Source: Pseudomonas oryzihabitans
Lineage (GTDB): Bacteria > Pseudomonadota > Gammaproteobacteria > Pseudomonadales > Pseudomonadaceae
DNA length: 64,000 nt
NCBI RefSeq assembly: GCF_014522265.1
Contig: NZ_CP017024.1
Span: 3,198,001-3,262,000 of the forward strand
Reading direction: 5' to 3'
Part shown: in pieces, positions 41,557 to 50,755 of the stretch
Position numbering within the stretch: the stretch's first letter is position 1
Layout of the letters: every line of letters begins with the position of its first letter
Position numbers and translations under genes: made by a program
Notes under the pieces: generated by a model
The model's input: only the letters and a program-made list of their open reading frames with translations
What the model was told of the DNA's origin: nothing
Database searches by the model: none

Positions 41557-42536
41557 GCCGGGGCGTCCTCCGCCTGCAGCCAGCAGGCGCTCAGATGATC
41601 GGGGGTGTCCGTCGGCAGCAGCGCGGGGCGCGTCTCGCAGCGTTCATGGCGCCGACTGCAACGATCCTTGAAGCTGCAGCCGCCAGGCAGCTGGGCCAGG
41701 TTGGGCACCTGCCCGGGGATGCTGGCCAGGTCGCTGCCCGGCACCGCCTTTTCCGGCAGGCAGGCCATCAGGCCCTGGGTATAGGGATGCCGAGGTGCCT
41801 GCATGACCGCCGCGGTAGCCCCCTGTTCGACGATGCCGCCGGCGTACATCACATAGACGCGATCGCAGAATTGCGCGACCAGGGCCATGTCGTGGGTGAT
41901 CAGCAGGATGGCGGTGCCCCGGGCCCGTGCCTTCTCGCGCAGCAGCAGCAGCACCTGGCGCTGCACCGTGACGTCCAGCGCGGTGGTCGGCTCATCGGCG
42001 ATCAGCAGCTGCGGCTCGCAGGAGAAAGCCAGGGCGATCATGATGCGCTGGCGCATGCCGCCGGACAGCTCGAAGGGATAGCGTTCGAGGATCTGCTCGG
42101 GATCGGCGATATGCATGTCCTTGAGCAACTCGATTGCCTTGGCGCGGGCCTGGGCGGTATCCAGCGCGGTATGGCGGCGAATCACGTCCAGCAGCTGGCG
42201 ACCGATGCGCCGCGTCGGATTGAGCGCGGTCATCGGCTCCTGGAAGATCATCGCCGCCTCGCGGCCGCGGACCTCCATCAGCTGGCGCTCGCTCAAGGCG
42301 AGCATGTCGTGGCCCACCAGGTTGACGCTGCCGCCGGTGACCCGGTAGCTGCCGGGGGGCAACAGGCCGAGGGTGAGCATCGCGGTGACCGACTTGCCCG
42401 AGCCGGACTCGCCCACCACGCCGACGATCTCGCCGGGGGCCACACTCAGGCTGACGCCGTTGAGCGCCTTGGCGCTGCTGCGAAAGCCGGGGAATTCCAG
42501 ATTCAGCTGGTCGATGTGCAGAACGGGCTGGCCCAT
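41553..42536 (-). CDS. ddpD: D,D-dipeptide ABC transporter ATP-binding protein DdpD-like
   Basis: 327-residue partner ATPase. Walker A GESGSGKSV, Q-loop FQEPMTALNP, signature LSGGMRQRIMIALA, Walker B LLIADEPTTALD and H-loop THD are present, with a C-terminal GGCSFKDRC extension that is typical of the subfamily. ATG 42536 lies one base after the ddpC stop. In-frame codons further upstream fall inside ddpC. Confidence 0.9.
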   Translation of the reverse strand: MGQPVLHIDQLNLEFPGFRSSAKALNGVSLSVAPGEIVGVVGESGSGKSVTAMLTLGLLPPGSYRVTGGSVNLVGHDMLALSERQLMEVRGREAAMIFQEPMTALNPTRRIGRQLLDVIRRHTALDTAQARAKAIELLKDMHIADPEQILERYPFELSGGMRQRIMIALAFSCEPQLLIADEPTTALDVTVQRQVLLLLREKARARGTAILLITHDMALVAQFCDRVYVMYAGGIVEQGATAAVMQAPRHPYTQGLMACLPEKAVPGSDLASIPGQVPNLAQLPGGCSFKDRCSRRHERCETRPALLPTDTPDHLSACWLQAEDAPA

Positions 42537-42537
42537 G

Positions 42538-43413
42538 TCATTTGCCCTTTTGGCGAGGATCGAGCAGATCGCGGATGCCATCGCCCAGCAGGTTGAAACC
42601 GATGGCGGTGACCAGGATCGCCAGGCCCGGAAAGGTCGAGTACCACCACTGATCGAGGATGAAATTGCGGCCGCTGGCGACCATCACGCCCCATTCCGCG
42701 GTGGGCGGCTGGGCGCCCAGGCCGATGAAGCCCAGCGCCGAGGCCATGAGGATGGCGTTGCCGATGTCCAGGCTGAATTGCACCAGCAGCGGCGGCATGG
42801 CGTTGCGGGCCACGTGCCAGTGCACCAGGTGCCACTTGCCGGCGCCGAAGGTGCGTGCCGCCTGGACATAGGCCAGCTGGCGGATGCTCAGGGTCTGACC
42901 GCGCGCCAGGCGCACATAGAAGGGGATGCGCACCAGGGTGATGGCCAGCATGGCATTGAACAGACTCGGCCCGAGGGCGGCGGCCAGGGCCATGATCAGC
43001 ACCAGCGAAGGCACCGAGAGGATGATGTCCATCAGGCGCATCATCAGCCGGTCGAAGGCGCCGCCGACGATGCCCGACAGGCAGCCGAGCAGGCCGCCGC
43101 TGGCGCAGGCGGCAAAGGCCACGAACAGGCCGACGCCCACCGACTGGCGGCTGCCGTAGATCACCCGGCTGAGCAGGTCGCGACCCACCTCGTCGGTGCC
43201 GAACCAGTGCAGGGCGCTGGGTGCCTGCAGGCGGGCGGTGAGTTTCAGCGCGTTGGGCTGGTAGGGCGCGAGCCAGGGTGCGGCGACCATGCACAGCAGC
43301 ACCAGCAGGGTGATCACCAGCCCCGTGAGCATCAGCGGATTGCGGCGGATGCGCCAGGCCAGCCAGGCGGTCTGCTCGCGCCAGCCGGGGCGCGCAGAGA
43401 TCAGGGTCGTCAT
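42538..43413 (-). CDS. ddpC: D,D-dipeptide ABC transporter permease DdpC-like
   Basis: 291-residue inner-membrane permease of the OppC/DppC family with about six membrane segments. The N-terminal OppC signature is present (WRIRRNPLMLTGLVI, then APYQPN and HWFGTDEVGRDLLSRVIYG), as is the cytoplasmic EAA loop (VQAARTFGAGKWHLVHWHVARN). It sits one base from both flanking genes. Confidence 0.92.
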   Translation of the reverse strand: MTTLISARPGWREQTAWLAWRIRRNPLMLTGLVITLLVLLCMVAAPWLAPYQPNALKLTARLQAPSALHWFGTDEVGRDLLSRVIYGSRQSVGVGLFVAFAACASGGLLGCLSGIVGGAFDRLMMRLMDIILSVPSLVLIMALAAALGPSLFNAMLAITLVRIPFYVRLARGQTLSIRQLAYVQAARTFGAGKWHLVHWHVARNAMPPLLVQFSLDIGNAILMASALGFIGLGAQPPTAEWGVMVASGRNFILDQWWYSTFPGLAILVTAIGFNLLGDGIRDLLDPRQKGK

Positions 43414-43414
43414 G

Positions 43415-44431
43415 CTAGTTCACCTTGCCGATGCGGGGATCGACCAGCCGGTAGAGCAGGTCGATGAAGCGGTTGAGCAGGACGTAGATGAAGGACACCA
43501 CGATGGCGAAGCCCATGACCGCCGGGAAATCCAGCGCCTGGATCGACTTGACCACATAGGCGCCCATGCCCGGCCAGGCGAACACGGTCTCGGTGAGCAC
43601 CGCGCCATAGAGCAGGTCTCCCAGGGCCAGGCCGATCACCGTGATGGAGGGAATCAGCGCATTGGGCAGCGCATGGCGCAGCACCACGGTGGTCTGCGAC
43701 AGGCCATAGGCGCGGGCGGTGCGGATATAGTCCTCGCCCAGCTGTTCGAGCATGGCGCCGCGGATCTGCCGGGTGATGACGCCCAGGTTGACGAAGGCCA
43801 GGGTCACCGCCGGCAGCAACAGGTGCCTGGCCGCGCTGACGAAGCCGGTGAGATCTCCCGCCAGCAGGGTATCGATCAGATAGAAGCCGGTCACCGCTGG
43901 CGGTGGCGTCAGCCCCTGGTCCAGGCGCCCGCCGCCGGGCAGCCAGCCGAGGTGCCCGTAGAACAGCACGATCAGCCCCAGGCCCAGCCAGAAGGCCGGG
44001 GTGGAGATGCCGGCCACCGCCAGGGTACGGCTGATGTGATCGATCCAGCGGTTGTTGTAGACCGCCGAGAGCACGCCCAGGGGCACGCCAATGAGGATCG
44101 ACAGCAGCAGCGCGGCCAGGGCCAGCTCCAGGGTGGCCGGGAAGAACAGCTGCAGGTCTTCCAGCACCGGGCGATGGGTGCGGATCGACTGGCCCAGATC
44201 GCCCTGCAGCAGGTCTCCCATGTAGCGGAAGTATTGCTGGTACAACGGCAGGTCCAGGCCCAGCTGCTGACGGATGCCGGCGACGATTTCATCGCTGGCA
44301 CGCTCGCCGGCGATCAGCCTTGCCGGATCGCCCGGGATCAGATGGGAGATGACGAAGGTGATCAGGGACACCCCGATCACCACGATGAGGATATCGGTCA
44401 GCTGCTTGCGCAGCAGATGGAAGAAGGCCAT
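43415..44431 (-). CDS. ddpB: D,D-dipeptide ABC transporter permease DdpB-like
   Basis: 338-residue OppB/DppB-type permease. It has the first-segment motif SLITFVISHLIPGDPA, the long periplasmic loop, the EAA loop around YIRTARAYGLSQTTVVLRHALPN, and a C-terminal LYRLVDPRI. ATG 44431 (MAFFHLLRKQ) fits the family; a longer frame to 44470 is unsupported. It follows ddpA by 48 bases. Confidence 0.92.
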   Translation of the reverse strand: MAFFHLLRKQLTDILIVVIGVSLITFVISHLIPGDPARLIAGERASDEIVAGIRQQLGLDLPLYQQYFRYMGDLLQGDLGQSIRTHRPVLEDLQLFFPATLELALAALLLSILIGVPLGVLSAVYNNRWIDHISRTLAVAGISTPAFWLGLGLIVLFYGHLGWLPGGGRLDQGLTPPPAVTGFYLIDTLLAGDLTGFVSAARHLLLPAVTLAFVNLGVITRQIRGAMLEQLGEDYIRTARAYGLSQTTVVLRHALPNALIPSITVIGLALGDLLYGAVLTETVFAWPGMGAYVVKSIQALDFPAVMGFAIVVSFIYVLLNRFIDLLYRLVDPRIGKVN

Positions 44432-44479
44432 GGCATACCTCGCGAGGCGGGTGCCGGAGCGCGCCGGCACCCGTCGCCC

Positions 44480-46045
44480 TTACTTGGACATCGCAACGAA
44501 ATCGAAGACCTGTTCGAGCATGGGGTTGAACACGTACCCCTTGACCGCGGCGCGCATCGGCACCGTGTAGGCCTTCTGGTAGAGGTAGGCGTAGGCAGCG
44601 TCGCCCACCACAATCTTCTGGGCCTCTTGGTACAGCGCCTTGCGCTGGGCCACGTCGCTGACGCTGGCGGCGTCGCGCAACAGCTGGTCCACCTTGGGAT
44701 TGCTGTAGAAGGCGCGGTTGCCCGCCAGTCCCGCATTGGTGCTGTCGAACCAAAAGTTCATGAACATGTAGGGATCGGCGAAGTCCGGACTCCAGTTGCC
44801 GATGGCGACGTCGAAGTCGCCCTTGCCCAGGCGTTCGCGGAAGGTGGCGTTGGCCAGCTTCTCCATCTTCAGGTTGACGCCCAGGGTGCCCAAGCCCGCC
44901 TGCAGGGTGAGGCCGATGGGCTCCCAGGCCGGGTCCTTGTCCGAGTAGAGGAATTGCAGCTCCCGCACCTTGGGCGCCTTGCCCAGGGCGGCCTGGGCCG
45001 CTTCCAGGTCCTGCCTGGGCATTGGCAGGCTCGGATCATGGCCCCACATGCCGTCCGGGATCGGGCCGTTCATGAGCTTGGCCTTGCCCATGGCGATGCC
45101 TTCGACGATGCCCTGGTAGTCGAGGGAGTCGACCACCGCCTTGCGCGCGTTGACATCGTTCAGGGGCGCGCGCCTGTTGTTGAGGTAGAGGTAGGTCACC
45201 CGCAGCGAGGGGTAGGCGGTGGTGACGAAGCCGGACTTCTGCGCCAGCGCCTTGACCTGGTCTTCGGGCAGGTCCTCGATGATGTCCAGATCGCCCTGTT
45301 CCAGTTGCAGGCGCCGTACCGAAGGCTCGGCGATGATGCGGATCACCACCTGCTTGAGCGTGGGTGCCTGGCCGGCGTAGTGCGGGTTGGGTTCCAGGGT
45401 CAGCGCCTGGCCCTTCTGCCAGGCGGCCAGGCGATAGGCGCCGGAGCCGGCGGTATGGCCGGCCAGCCAGGCGTCCACGTCCTTGCCGTGGGTGCTGGCC
45501 ACCTTGGGGTTGATCACGCTGGCGCCGTCGTGGGCCAGGGCGAAGAGGAAGGGCGCGAAGGGCTTCTGCAGGGTGAATCTGATCGTCTGCGGATCCACCA
45601 CGGTCACCGTCATGTCCGCCGGGAAGATGCTGGACGGGCCCTGCTTGAGCTTCATCAGGCGCTCGACCGAGAACTTGACCGCCTCGGCGGTGACCTCGCT
45701 GCCATCGTCGAACTTGTTGCCGGGCTTCAGGGTGAAGGTCCACAGCAGGTTGTCGGGGGATACGGTCCAGCCGCTGGCCAGGTCGCCCTCGACGTCGGTG
45801 CTGCCCTTGCCGTCTTCCACCTTGTAGCGCATCAGGCGCTGGTAGGCCGGGTAGGTCACGGTCCAGTCGTTGTTGTCGAAGGTCACGCCCGGATCGACGG
45901 TCTGCAGATCCGCAGGCTTGCCGATGACCAGGGTGTCGGTCGCGGTGGCGGCGCTGGCCGGTTGCCAGGCGCCGAGGCCCAGCAGGGAAACCAGGGCGAG
46001 CACGCGGGACGCCGATGAAACGTGGGTGCGCGAAGACGAGAACAT
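44480..46045 (-). CDS. ddpA: D,D-dipeptide ABC transporter substrate-binding protein DdpA-like
   Basis: 521-residue periplasmic binding protein of the SBP_bac_5 (OppA/DppA) family. A signal peptide ending near PASA (about residue 32) precedes VIGKPADLQTVDPGV, the family beginning. The domain keeps TAEAVKFSVERL and SGAYRLAAWQKGQ, typical positions for ligand-binding lobes. Next to a D-Ala-D-Ala dipeptidase gene it most likely binds murein dipeptides, which is inference. It starts 106 bases after ddpX, with no strong terminator in between. Confidence 0.92.
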   Translation of the reverse strand: MFSSSRTHVSSASRVLALVSLLGLGAWQPASAATATDTLVIGKPADLQTVDPGVTFDNNDWTVTYPAYQRLMRYKVEDGKGSTDVEGDLASGWTVSPDNLLWTFTLKPGNKFDDGSEVTAEAVKFSVERLMKLKQGPSSIFPADMTVTVVDPQTIRFTLQKPFAPFLFALAHDGASVINPKVASTHGKDVDAWLAGHTAGSGAYRLAAWQKGQALTLEPNPHYAGQAPTLKQVVIRIIAEPSVRRLQLEQGDLDIIEDLPEDQVKALAQKSGFVTTAYPSLRVTYLYLNNRRAPLNDVNARKAVVDSLDYQGIVEGIAMGKAKLMNGPIPDGMWGHDPSLPMPRQDLEAAQAALGKAPKVRELQFLYSDKDPAWEPIGLTLQAGLGTLGVNLKMEKLANATFRERLGKGDFDVAIGNWSPDFADPYMFMNFWFDSTNAGLAGNRAFYSNPKVDQLLRDAASVSDVAQRKALYQEAQKIVVGDAAYAYLYQKAYTVPMRAAVKGYVFNPMLEQVFDFVAMSK

Positions 46046-46151
46046 GCCGGTACCTCGGATTGTTTGGGTTTATGGGTGTTTCGGCAGTGGGCAAGGCGGT
46101 CGAGCGAAGGGCTCGCGGCGCCGGATTCGAATGACCCGGTCGCCGGCAGGA

Positions 46152-46772
46152 TCAGTTCAGCAGGGCGGCGAGCTCCTCCTGGCCGAGATGGTGGTAGTCG
46201 ATCAGCGCATAACGACGGGCGTCGGGCAGTTCGAAGTGCCACCACTCGCTGGGGATGAAGGTGAAGCCGGCGCTCTGCATGATGCCCAGCAGCAGCAGGC
46301 GGTTGCGCTGGGCGGCGGCGGGCAGCGCCGGATTGAACAGGTGCGACAGCTCGCGCATGTCGTCGAAGCCGGTACCCATGTCCAGCGGCTCACCGGCCTC
46401 GTCGAGCAGGGTCACGTCCACGGCCACGCCGCGGCTGTGGTGCGAACCCTGCGCCGGATCGCTCACGTATTGGGCGTCGGGCAGCACCCGCCACAGCAGT
46501 TGCTGGGCATAGGGCGGGCGGTAGGCATCCAGCACCTGCAGGCGCAGACCGGCCTGTTGCGCCAGCGCGCTGGCGCGGTGCAGGCGGACGGCGGCATCCC
46601 GGTGCAGCAGGCAGTGGGCGTCCTGGTAGAGCACCTTGCCGGCCAGGTTGTCGGCGGTCGCATAGACCAGGTGGATGGCTACGCCGTAGTGGTCGGCGTC
46701 GATCTCGACGAGTTCTGGATGGTTCACGGTACGGAAGGCTTCCTTGGGGTGAAGAAGAGGGCCAGGGCTCAT
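46152..46772 (-). CDS. ddpX: D-alanyl-D-alanine dipeptidase (VanX/DdpX family)
   Basis: 206-residue zinc dipeptidase that hydrolyses D-Ala-D-Ala. The VanX/peptidase M15D signature is complete: the SHHSRGVAVDVTL zinc site (His and Asp) and EWWHFEL with the catalytic Glu and third His, plus the substrate-side YRPPYAQQLLW. No signal peptide is seen, so it acts in the cytoplasm on imported dipeptide. Its ATG overlaps the stop of the RpiR regulator (ATGA). Confidence 0.94.
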   Translation of the reverse strand: MSPGPLLHPKEAFRTVNHPELVEIDADHYGVAIHLVYATADNLAGKVLYQDAHCLLHRDAAVRLHRASALAQQAGLRLQVLDAYRPPYAQQLLWRVLPDAQYVSDPAQGSHHSRGVAVDVTLLDEAGEPLDMGTGFDDMRELSHLFNPALPAAAQRNRLLLLGIMQSAGFTFIPSEWWHFELPDARRYALIDYHHLGQEELAALLN

Positions 46773-47635
46773 TCGAATTGCCCGAAGCGCTGCTGCAGGG
46801 CGCGGTTGCTGGCCAGCCGCTGTTCCAGGGCATCGCCCGAGCGATCCGCCACCGCCGACACCAGCAGGTTCAGCAGGCAGGCCAGCGGCGCCAGGGAGTC
46901 CCAGAACTGGTCGACTTCCAGGCGCAGTTGCAGCAGGTCGGCGGGGTAATCCCGCGCCCAGGGGCAGTGGTAGTCGGTGATCAGCGCCATGGGCAGCCGG
47001 GCATCGCGAGCGCTCTCGCAGAGCTTGCGGGTCACGCTGGAATAGGCGCGAAAGTCGGCCACCACCAGGTAGGGCTGGGCGAAGCCGCTGTTGAAGATGT
47101 CGGCGTAGGTGCCCGACAGGCCATCGACATAGAAGGCCTTGGGCCGGATGTATTCCAGCAGGCTGTGAAAACTGCCGAGTACCCCGCGGGTGGTCTGGAT
47201 ACCGGCGATGAACACCGCGTCCGCGCCGGTCAGCTGCCGGACCACCTGTTCGAACACCGGGCCACGGGCCAGCTGGTAGACGTCCTCGATGGCGGCGAGC
47301 TCGGCGGCCAGGGAGCGGTCCAGGGCGTCGCTGCGTCCGCTCTGCTGGCGAAAGGCACTGAAGCGATCGGTGATGCGCCAGGCTTCCAGGCCTTCGTCTC
47401 TCAGGCTCTGCTTGACGTCGTCGAGGTTGCGATAGCCCAGCGAGCGCAGCAGCCGGCCCACGGAAATGCCGGTGGTGTTGGTGCGCTGGGCGATGCTGTC
47501 GGCGGTCTCGAAGGGCAGCTTCTCCGGATTGGCCAACAGGTAGCCCGCGACGCGTTTGCCGGTGGGCGTAAGGTCGGCGAAGGCACCTTCGAGGGCCTGG
47601 AAGAACAGCGGCTTGGTCAAGGTTCGGATTCGCAA
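46769..47635 (-). CDS. MurR/RpiR family transcriptional regulator
   Basis: 288-residue regulator with an N-terminal HTH_6 domain (about 10-85; AQRTNTTGISVGRLLRSLG is the recognition helix region) and a C-terminal SIS domain (about 125-260; FIAGIQTTRGVLGSFHSLLEYI). SIS domains bind phosphosugars. Members of this family control MurNAc-6-phosphate or sugar-phosphate genes. No ATG is available; TTG 47635, or TTG 47620 five codons later, is the probable start. It is the first gene of the ddp operon and probably regulates it. Confidence 0.87.
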   Translation of the reverse strand: MRIRTLTKPLFFQALEGAFADLTPTGKRVAGYLLANPEKLPFETADSIAQRTNTTGISVGRLLRSLGYRNLDDVKQSLRDEGLEAWRITDRFSAFRQQSGRSDALDRSLAAELAAIEDVYQLARGPVFEQVVRQLTGADAVFIAGIQTTRGVLGSFHSLLEYIRPKAFYVDGLSGTYADIFNSGFAQPYLVVADFRAYSSVTRKLCESARDARLPMALITDYHCPWARDYPADLLQLRLEVDQFWDSLAPLACLLNLLVSAVADRSGDALEQRLASNRALQQRFGQFE

Positions 47636-47642
47636 TGTTATC

Positions 47643-47661
47643 GAGCTGTCATTAAAAGCTC
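47643..47661. promoter_or_regulatory. Candidate operator upstream of the RpiR-ddp operon
   Basis: Inverted repeat GAGCT, 9 A/T-rich bases, AGCTC, eight bases upstream of the regulator's start codon. A further AAAGCT lies at 47671-47676. It is placed like an autoregulatory site, but only the symmetry supports it. Confidence 0.4.
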
Positions 47662-47835
47662 CGTTGTTCGAAAGCTAACATTGGTTTTCCAGGCGTCGCA
47701 AGAGGCCGCACGCCGGTTGTCACCGAGGTGTCGCAAAGCGGGGTTGGGGGTCGTTAAGAGATAAGCCAATCGGGGCTGAATGGCCTGAAGGAAGGTAGCA
47801 GCGTCCCGGAAGAGACGCCGCGGTACAGCCGGAGG

Positions 47836-48591
47836 TCAGCCCAGCGGCGACTCCATGTGCGAGGTGCGCTCGACGGCGCCATAGTGATCGCCGACCGCAT
47901 GGGCGCGTTCCAGCAGCACCTTCAGCTCGGCCAGGTCCTGGGCGATGCGGGTACCGGGGTCGCGACGCAGCAGGCGGGCGAACAGATGGCCGAGGCGCCC
48001 GGCTGGCGGCTCGTAGGCCATGACCGCGGTCACCTCGGTGCCACCGGGCACATCGGCGAAGCTGACCCAGCCCAAGTTGTTCAGGCCGGCATAACCGCAG
48101 GAGCGCCAGCCGATCAGCCGACCCGGCACGTCGTCGGTGACTTCGGCGTCCCATTCGAAGCGCCCCATGGGCGCCTTGACCACCCAGTGGGAATAGCGGT
48201 CGTTGAGCACGTCCACGCGTTCGATATGGCGCATGAAGATCGGCAGGTTGGAGAAGTCGCGCCAGAAGCGATAGAGCTCATCGTGGGGGCGGGCGATGAC
48301 GATCCGGCGGGTCTGGGAGGCTGCCGAATGCCAGGCCAGCGAACGGCGGACGTCGCGCTCGAAACGCACCTTGGTCAGGGTGCTCTTGATCGAGCAGTGA
48401 CCGCGCAGGCCGCGTTTCAGCAGCCAGGCGCCAGTGGCGCCGGTCAGCAGGCCGAGCAGACCGCCACGCGCCAGGCCGCGGCTGATCAGCAGGCCACCGC
48501 CGGCCACGGAGGCCAGGCGTTCGACGCCCTTGATGGCAGCGGCGTCGCGAGGCGGAGGAGCGAGAGTGGGAGTGGGGGCATCTAGGTGCAT
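47836..48591 (-). CDS. SRPBCC family protein with N-terminal membrane region
   Basis: 251-residue protein. An Ala/Pro-rich N-terminus precedes a glycine-rich hydrophobic region (about 30-60, GGLLISRGLARGGLLGLLTG) resembling DUF2892. A SRPBCC/polyketide-cyclase-like domain follows (about 90-220; IVIARPHDELYRFWRDFSNLP is the usual first strand and helix). The function is unknown; such proteins are often stress-associated lipid- or ligand-binding proteins. ATG 48591 has AAAGGAG upstream. Confidence 0.82.
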   Translation of the reverse strand: MHLDAPTPTLAPPPRDAAAIKGVERLASVAGGGLLISRGLARGGLLGLLTGATGAWLLKRGLRGHCSIKSTLTKVRFERDVRRSLAWHSAASQTRRIVIARPHDELYRFWRDFSNLPIFMRHIERVDVLNDRYSHWVVKAPMGRFEWDAEVTDDVPGRLIGWRSCGYAGLNNLGWVSFADVPGGTEVTAVMAYEPPAGRLGHLFARLLRRDPGTRIAQDLAELKVLLERAHAVGDHYGAVERTSHMESPLG

Positions 48592-48644
48592 GGCAGATTC
48601 TCCTTTAGCTGTGGAAAAGACCTGCCCAGAGCCCCCGCCGTTCC

Positions 48645-50666
48645 CTAGCCGGTCAGGCCCAGTACCCGGAAGACGAAGGCGTATTCCAGGGCCACGTCGC
48701 GCAAGGCCTGGTAACGCCCGCTCATGCCGCCGTGGCCGGCGCCGAATTCGGTCTTGAGCAGGAGCAGGGGCGCCTGATCGGTCCGCCGCTCGCGCAGCCG
48801 CGCCACCCACTTGGCGGCTTCCCAGTACTGCACCCGGGTGTCGTGATAGCCGGCCACCGCCAGGATGGCCGGATAGGCCTGGGCCTTGACGTTTTCGTAG
48901 GGCGCGTAGCTGGCGATGCGCGCGCGCACCTCGGGCTCGTTCGGATCGCCCCACTCGTCGTACTCGGTCACGGTCAGCGGCAGGTCCGGCTTGAGCATGG
49001 TGTTGAGCACATCGACGAAGGGCACCTCGGCAATGGCGGCGGCATAGAGGTCCGGACGCTGGTTGAGCACCGCACCGATCAGCAGACCGCCGGCGCTGCC
49101 GCCGCTGATGACCACCTGTTGCGGTGTCGTCAGGCCCTGCTCCAGCAGATGCTCGGTGCAGGCGATGAAGTCGTCGAAGGTGTTCTGCTTGTGTTCCAGC
49201 TTGCCGCTGCGATACCAGGCTTCACCCAGCTCGCCACCGCCGCGCACATGGGCGATGGCGAAGCGCACGCCACGATCCAGAAGGCTCAGGCGGGCATGGG
49301 AGAACCAGGGATCGAGGCTGTGGCCATAGGCGCCGTAGCCATACAGATAGAGCGGGGCGCTTTGCGGCAGGTCGCGCTGACCGACCAGGCTGATGGGGAT
49401 ACGGGTGCCATCGGCGGCGGTGGCCCACAGGCGGCGGCTCTCGTAGGCATCGGCGTCGAACGGGCCTTCCACCGGGACCTGCTTGAGCACCCGCTGGGTA
49501 CCGCTGGCCAGGTCCAGTTCGCGGATCTCGGCGGGGCGATTGAGCGCTTCGTAGCGCAGGCGCATGACCGGACTGTTGAATTCCAGCACGTCCATGGCAT
49601 CGAGGCTGTAGACCTCGTCCGGCAGGTCGACCCGATAGGGCGCCTGGCCGTAGGGCCGCACCTCCAGAATCGGCAGGCCGGCGGTGCGCAGGCTCAACAC
49701 CAGCGCCTGGGCGCCGAGACTGGCATCCTCCAGCATCACCTGCGGGTCATGGAGCACCACCGGCTGCCAGTGCGCGCGCGTGGGGCTGTCCTCGGGGGCC
49801 TGGTAGAGCGCGAAGTTGATGCCGTCCTGATTGCTGCGGATGTACCAGCCATCGACGCCATGATCGGGGAAGTACTCGTGACCTTCCTCGCGGGGCGCCA
49901 GGCAGACAAAGGCCTCGTCCGGCCGATCCGCGTCCAGCACCCAGGCTTCGCTGGTGGTCTTGCTGTGCGACAGCAGCAGCAGCTTGCGCTCGGAGCTCGA
50001 ACGATAGCAGCCGAGGAAGAAGCGCCCGTCGGTCTCGTGGAAGACCAGTTGCGGCTCGGCATCGGCCAGGTGGTAGCGATAGAGCTTGTGCGGACGATGG
50101 GATTCGTCGCGTTCACCAAAGAACAGGGTACGGCTGTCGTTGGCCCAGGTCAGGCTCCCGTCGCACTCCTCGAAGGGCAGTTCGGTCACCATGCCGGTGG
50201 CCAGCTCCTTCACATAGAGCCGGTAGGTCTCGTCACCGACCTGGTCGAGGCTGTAGGCGAGGCGGGTCTGGTCCGGACTGATGGTGAAGCGGCCGACCGA
50301 AAGAAAGCCGCCGTCGGCGATGGCATTGCCGTCGAACAGCAGCTCCTCGGTCGCCGGATCGGGCGTCAGGTCGCCATTGGAGGGGCGACGGCAGCGATAG
50401 TTACGGCCGTATTCGTCACCGGCCTGGGTGCGCTGGTAGTAGAGATAGTCGCCGCGGGGGACGGGCAGCGACAGATCCGTCTCGCGAATGCGCGCGCGGA
50501 TCTCTTCGAACAGCTGTTCGCGCAGGGCGGCCTCGGGTGCCAGCTCGGCTTCCAGGTAGGCGTTCTCGGCTTCCAGGTGCGCCAGCACCTCGGGGGCGTC
50601 GCGGCTCTCCAGCCAGGCGTAGGGATCGTCACCGGGGGCGCGGCGGGCAATGGGGGCTTGGGTCAT
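48645..50666 (-). CDS. ptrB: Oligopeptidase B (prolyl oligopeptidase family S9)
   Basis: 673-residue serine peptidase cleaving after Arg/Lys in short peptides. An N-terminal seven-bladed propeller (about 75-400) covers the C-terminal alpha/beta hydrolase domain with the nucleophile in GGSAGGLL, the Asp in GYHDTRVQYWEAAKW and the His in GAGHGGMSGR. The N-terminal DPYAWLE is the family signature. ATG 50666 was chosen; ten more in-frame residues upstream are unlikely. No signal peptide, so it is cytoplasmic. Confidence 0.93.
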   Translation of the reverse strand: MTQAPIARRAPGDDPYAWLESRDAPEVLAHLEAENAYLEAELAPEAALREQLFEEIRARIRETDLSLPVPRGDYLYYQRTQAGDEYGRNYRCRRPSNGDLTPDPATEELLFDGNAIADGGFLSVGRFTISPDQTRLAYSLDQVGDETYRLYVKELATGMVTELPFEECDGSLTWANDSRTLFFGERDESHRPHKLYRYHLADAEPQLVFHETDGRFFLGCYRSSSERKLLLLSHSKTTSEAWVLDADRPDEAFVCLAPREEGHEYFPDHGVDGWYIRSNQDGINFALYQAPEDSPTRAHWQPVVLHDPQVMLEDASLGAQALVLSLRTAGLPILEVRPYGQAPYRVDLPDEVYSLDAMDVLEFNSPVMRLRYEALNRPAEIRELDLASGTQRVLKQVPVEGPFDADAYESRRLWATAADGTRIPISLVGQRDLPQSAPLYLYGYGAYGHSLDPWFSHARLSLLDRGVRFAIAHVRGGGELGEAWYRSGKLEHKQNTFDDFIACTEHLLEQGLTTPQQVVISGGSAGGLLIGAVLNQRPDLYAAAIAEVPFVDVLNTMLKPDLPLTVTEYDEWGDPNEPEVRARIASYAPYENVKAQAYPAILAVAGYHDTRVQYWEAAKWVARLRERRTDQAPLLLLKTEFGAGHGGMSGRYQALRDVALEYAFVFRVLGLTG

Positions 50667-50755
50667 GCGGGCTCCTTGGGCGCCGCGCAAGAGCACGCGG
50701 GCGGGGCAAAACCGCTATCATAGGCTTCTCCTTTCCGCTATCGCCATGGATCGCA

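Noticed and set aside
43289..46018. A 909-codon open frame on the plus strand opposite the ddp genes
   Set aside because: It is antisense to clearly identified permease and binding-protein genes. Its residues are His/Gln/Gly/Arg/Ala-rich with no domain pattern, as expected from antisense GC-rich codons.
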